A stretch of DNA of 6,194 nt from Phycisphaerae bacterium (GTDB lineage: Bacteria > Planctomycetota > Phycisphaerae > Sedimentisphaerales > Anaerobacaceae), in assembly GCA_030630315.1 (NCBI GenBank), contig DAOVNI010000107.1, forward strand, positions 1 to 6,194, read 5' to 3'. Within the stretch, counting starts at the first letter, position 1. The number at the start of each line of letters is the position of its first letter. The position numbers and the translations under genes are program-made. The notes beneath the pieces were generated by a model, which did not search any database, was not told where the DNA came from, and was given only the letters and a program-made list of their open reading frames with translations. This document shows, one piece after another, positions 4,882-6,194 of the stretch.

Positions 4882-6194
4882 GCGGCTCGGGAAGTCGAAA
4901 ACATTTTCGCTGATATACTTGACCGTGCAAAAGCGCTTGACCCGGCCAATGCCCGCAAGTGGTTCGAGAAGCTAACAGTTTTACATTTGGACGGCGGTTC
5001 ACTCGGTGTCGGCTGTCCCAATGAGGCAACCGTGCAGTTTTTGCGCGATAATTGCAAAAGCAGCTTCACGCGGGCCGCTCAACAGGTAACCGGCCATCTT
5101 GTTACCATGGATTTCAGCGTTGACCACGACGAAAAATCTCCGCGCCGGTCTCGACGCTCCAGGCCGGGGCTTAAACTACATCCTGATTATACCTTTGATA
5201 ATTTTGTAGTAGGGCCGAGCAACCGCCTCGCTCACGCAAGCTGTGTCGCGGTGAGTCAGTCGCCGGGCAATACTTACAATCCGCTTTTTCTTTACGGCAG
5301 TTCCGGTCTGGGTAAGACCCACCTTTTGCACGCCGTTTGCTGCGAGGCCGGGCAAAAATTTGATGAGACGGTAATTCAGTTGTTAAGCTGCGAAGATTTC
5401 GTCAACAGATTTATCAGGGCGATTGAGAAAGGAAATCTGGCCGGCTTTCAAAGCCAGTTTCGTACTGTCGATACGCTGGTAATCGACGACATTCAGTTCC
5501 TGCGCGAACGCGAGCAAAGTCAGGAAGAATTCTTCCACACCTTTAATGCCCTTTATAACAACGGCAAACAAATCATCCTCAGCGCCGACAGCCCGCCGGG
5601 CAAGATACCTTCGCTCGAGGAGCGTCTTATCAGCAGATTCAACTGGGGTCTGGTTGCCAGAATCGACCCTCCAAGCTACGAGACAAGAGTTGCAATCGTG
5701 CAAAAGAAGGCCCACCTCCGGGGCCTGAATATATCCGATGAAATAGCTGAGTATATTGCCCGCAAGGTTCACGCAAATATCAGGGAATTGGAAGGCGCTC
5801 TGACAAGTCTCTACGCCGTAGCGACCACTACGGGCAAGGAAATTACGCTTGAATTGGCCCAGAGGGCTCTGGAAGGGCAAATTAAATCAGCGGCCAGATA
5901 CATAAGTATTACCGATATTATCGAAGTGGTAACCAGGCATTTTGACGTTCGTCTTGCGGATTTGCAGAGCAAAAAACGCAGCCAGAGCATTACCGAGCCG
6001 CGTCAGATTTGCATGTATTTGGCCAGAAATCTGACCAAACACAGCCTCGAAGAAATTGGCGGCCATCTGGGAGGGCGGGACCATACGACCGTTATGCACG
6101 CCTGCAGTAAAATCGGCGAGAGCGAACGCTCCGACCCGCAAATGCACGCATTGCTGGACGAGCTGACAAAACAAATCACACAAACCCCGCAAGC
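4879..6194 (+). CDS. dnaA: Chromosomal replication initiator protein DnaA (3' end cut by window)
   Basis: The AAA+ initiator that binds DnaA boxes and unwinds the origin. The 438 codons present run open to the window edge; judged by homologues only the last few residues are missing. Domain I (about 1-78) contains RKWFEKL and hydrophobic strands used for self-interaction and helicase loading. The linker is short and basic (PRRSRRSRPG, 88-97), making the protein somewhat shorter than E. coli DnaA (467 aa). The AAA+ domain has HPDYTFDNFVVGPSN (101-115), Walker A GSSGLGKTH (140-148), Walker B LVIDDIQF (200-207), sensor I ILSAD (233-237), arginine finger RLISRF (249-254) and sensor II NIRELEGAL (300-308). 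The C-terminal DNA-binding domain carries EPRQICMYLAR (373-383) and signature GGRDHTTVMHA (398-408). Oddities are Ser141-Ser142 where GGVG is usual (the P-loop pattern is kept) and Ser238 where SSDRPP normally has Arg. It begins with TTG and is divergent from ftsY. Confidence 0.97.
   Translation, partial: MAAREVENIFADILDRAKALDPANARKWFEKLTVLHLDGGSLGVGCPNEATVQFLRDNCKSSFTRAAQQVTGHLVTMDFSVDHDEKSPRRSRRSRPGLKLHPDYTFDNFVVGPSNRLAHASCVAVSQSPGNTYNPLFLYGSSGLGKTHLLHAVCCEAGQKFDETVIQLLSCEDFVNRFIRAIEKGNLAGFQSQFRTVDTLVIDDIQFLREREQSQEEFFHTFNALYNNGKQIILSADSPPGKIPSLEERLISRFNWGLVARIDPPSYETRVAIVQKKAHLRGLNISDEIAEYIARKVHANIRELEGALTSLYAVATTTGKEITLELAQRALEGQIKSAARYISITDIIEVVTRHFDVRLADLQSKKRSQSITEPRQICMYLARNLTKHSLEEIGGHLGGRDHTTVMHACSKIGESERSDPQMHALLDELTKQITQTPQ

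Overview
The window looks like a chromosomal segment of a bacterium of intermediate base composition, most plausibly an uncultured Planctomycetota of the Phycisphaerae type. I infer this from three things: a PPi-type phosphofructokinase, an exported beta-propeller protein with a C-terminal discoidin-like domain of a kind I associate with planctomycetes, and non-coding repeats containing CAAACCCAATTTC that resemble dispersed repeats I recall from such genomes. None of this could be searched, so the assignment is tentative. There is no CRISPR array, tRNA, rRNA, transposase or phage gene, and I see no new defence or biosynthetic system.

Layout. Positions 1-186 hold two degenerate copies of a roughly 95-bp non-coding repeat, followed by a good sigma70-like promoter. 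The promoter drives a monocistronic PPi-dependent phosphofructokinase gene (294-1505, +), which ends in a hairpin terminator. It converges with a minus-strand pair. That pair is ftsY (3459-4382), the SRP receptor GTPase, followed 27 nt downstream by a secreted 589-aa protein (1662-3431) with a sialidase/GH43-like propeller and a galactose-binding-like C-terminus. A 496-bp AT-rich intergenic region (4383-4878) separates ftsY from the divergent dnaA (4879 to the window end, +), which starts at TTG and is cut by the window edge.

How they fit. PFK serves central glycolysis/gluconeogenesis, FtsY docks ribosomes at the Sec machinery, DnaA initiates chromosome replication, and the exported protein probably binds or processes glycans outside the cytoplasm. 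These are mostly housekeeping genes rather than one pathway. The most unusual part is the dnaA leader. It has a TTGACA/TAAGAT promoter candidate, a perfect 14-bp inverted repeat with a purine-rich loop, and two back-to-back short ORFs (14 and 24 codons) ending just before a TTG start with a strong Shine-Dalgarno. It could be a post-transcriptional control region, an immobile repeat element, or part of an origin without canonical DnaA boxes.
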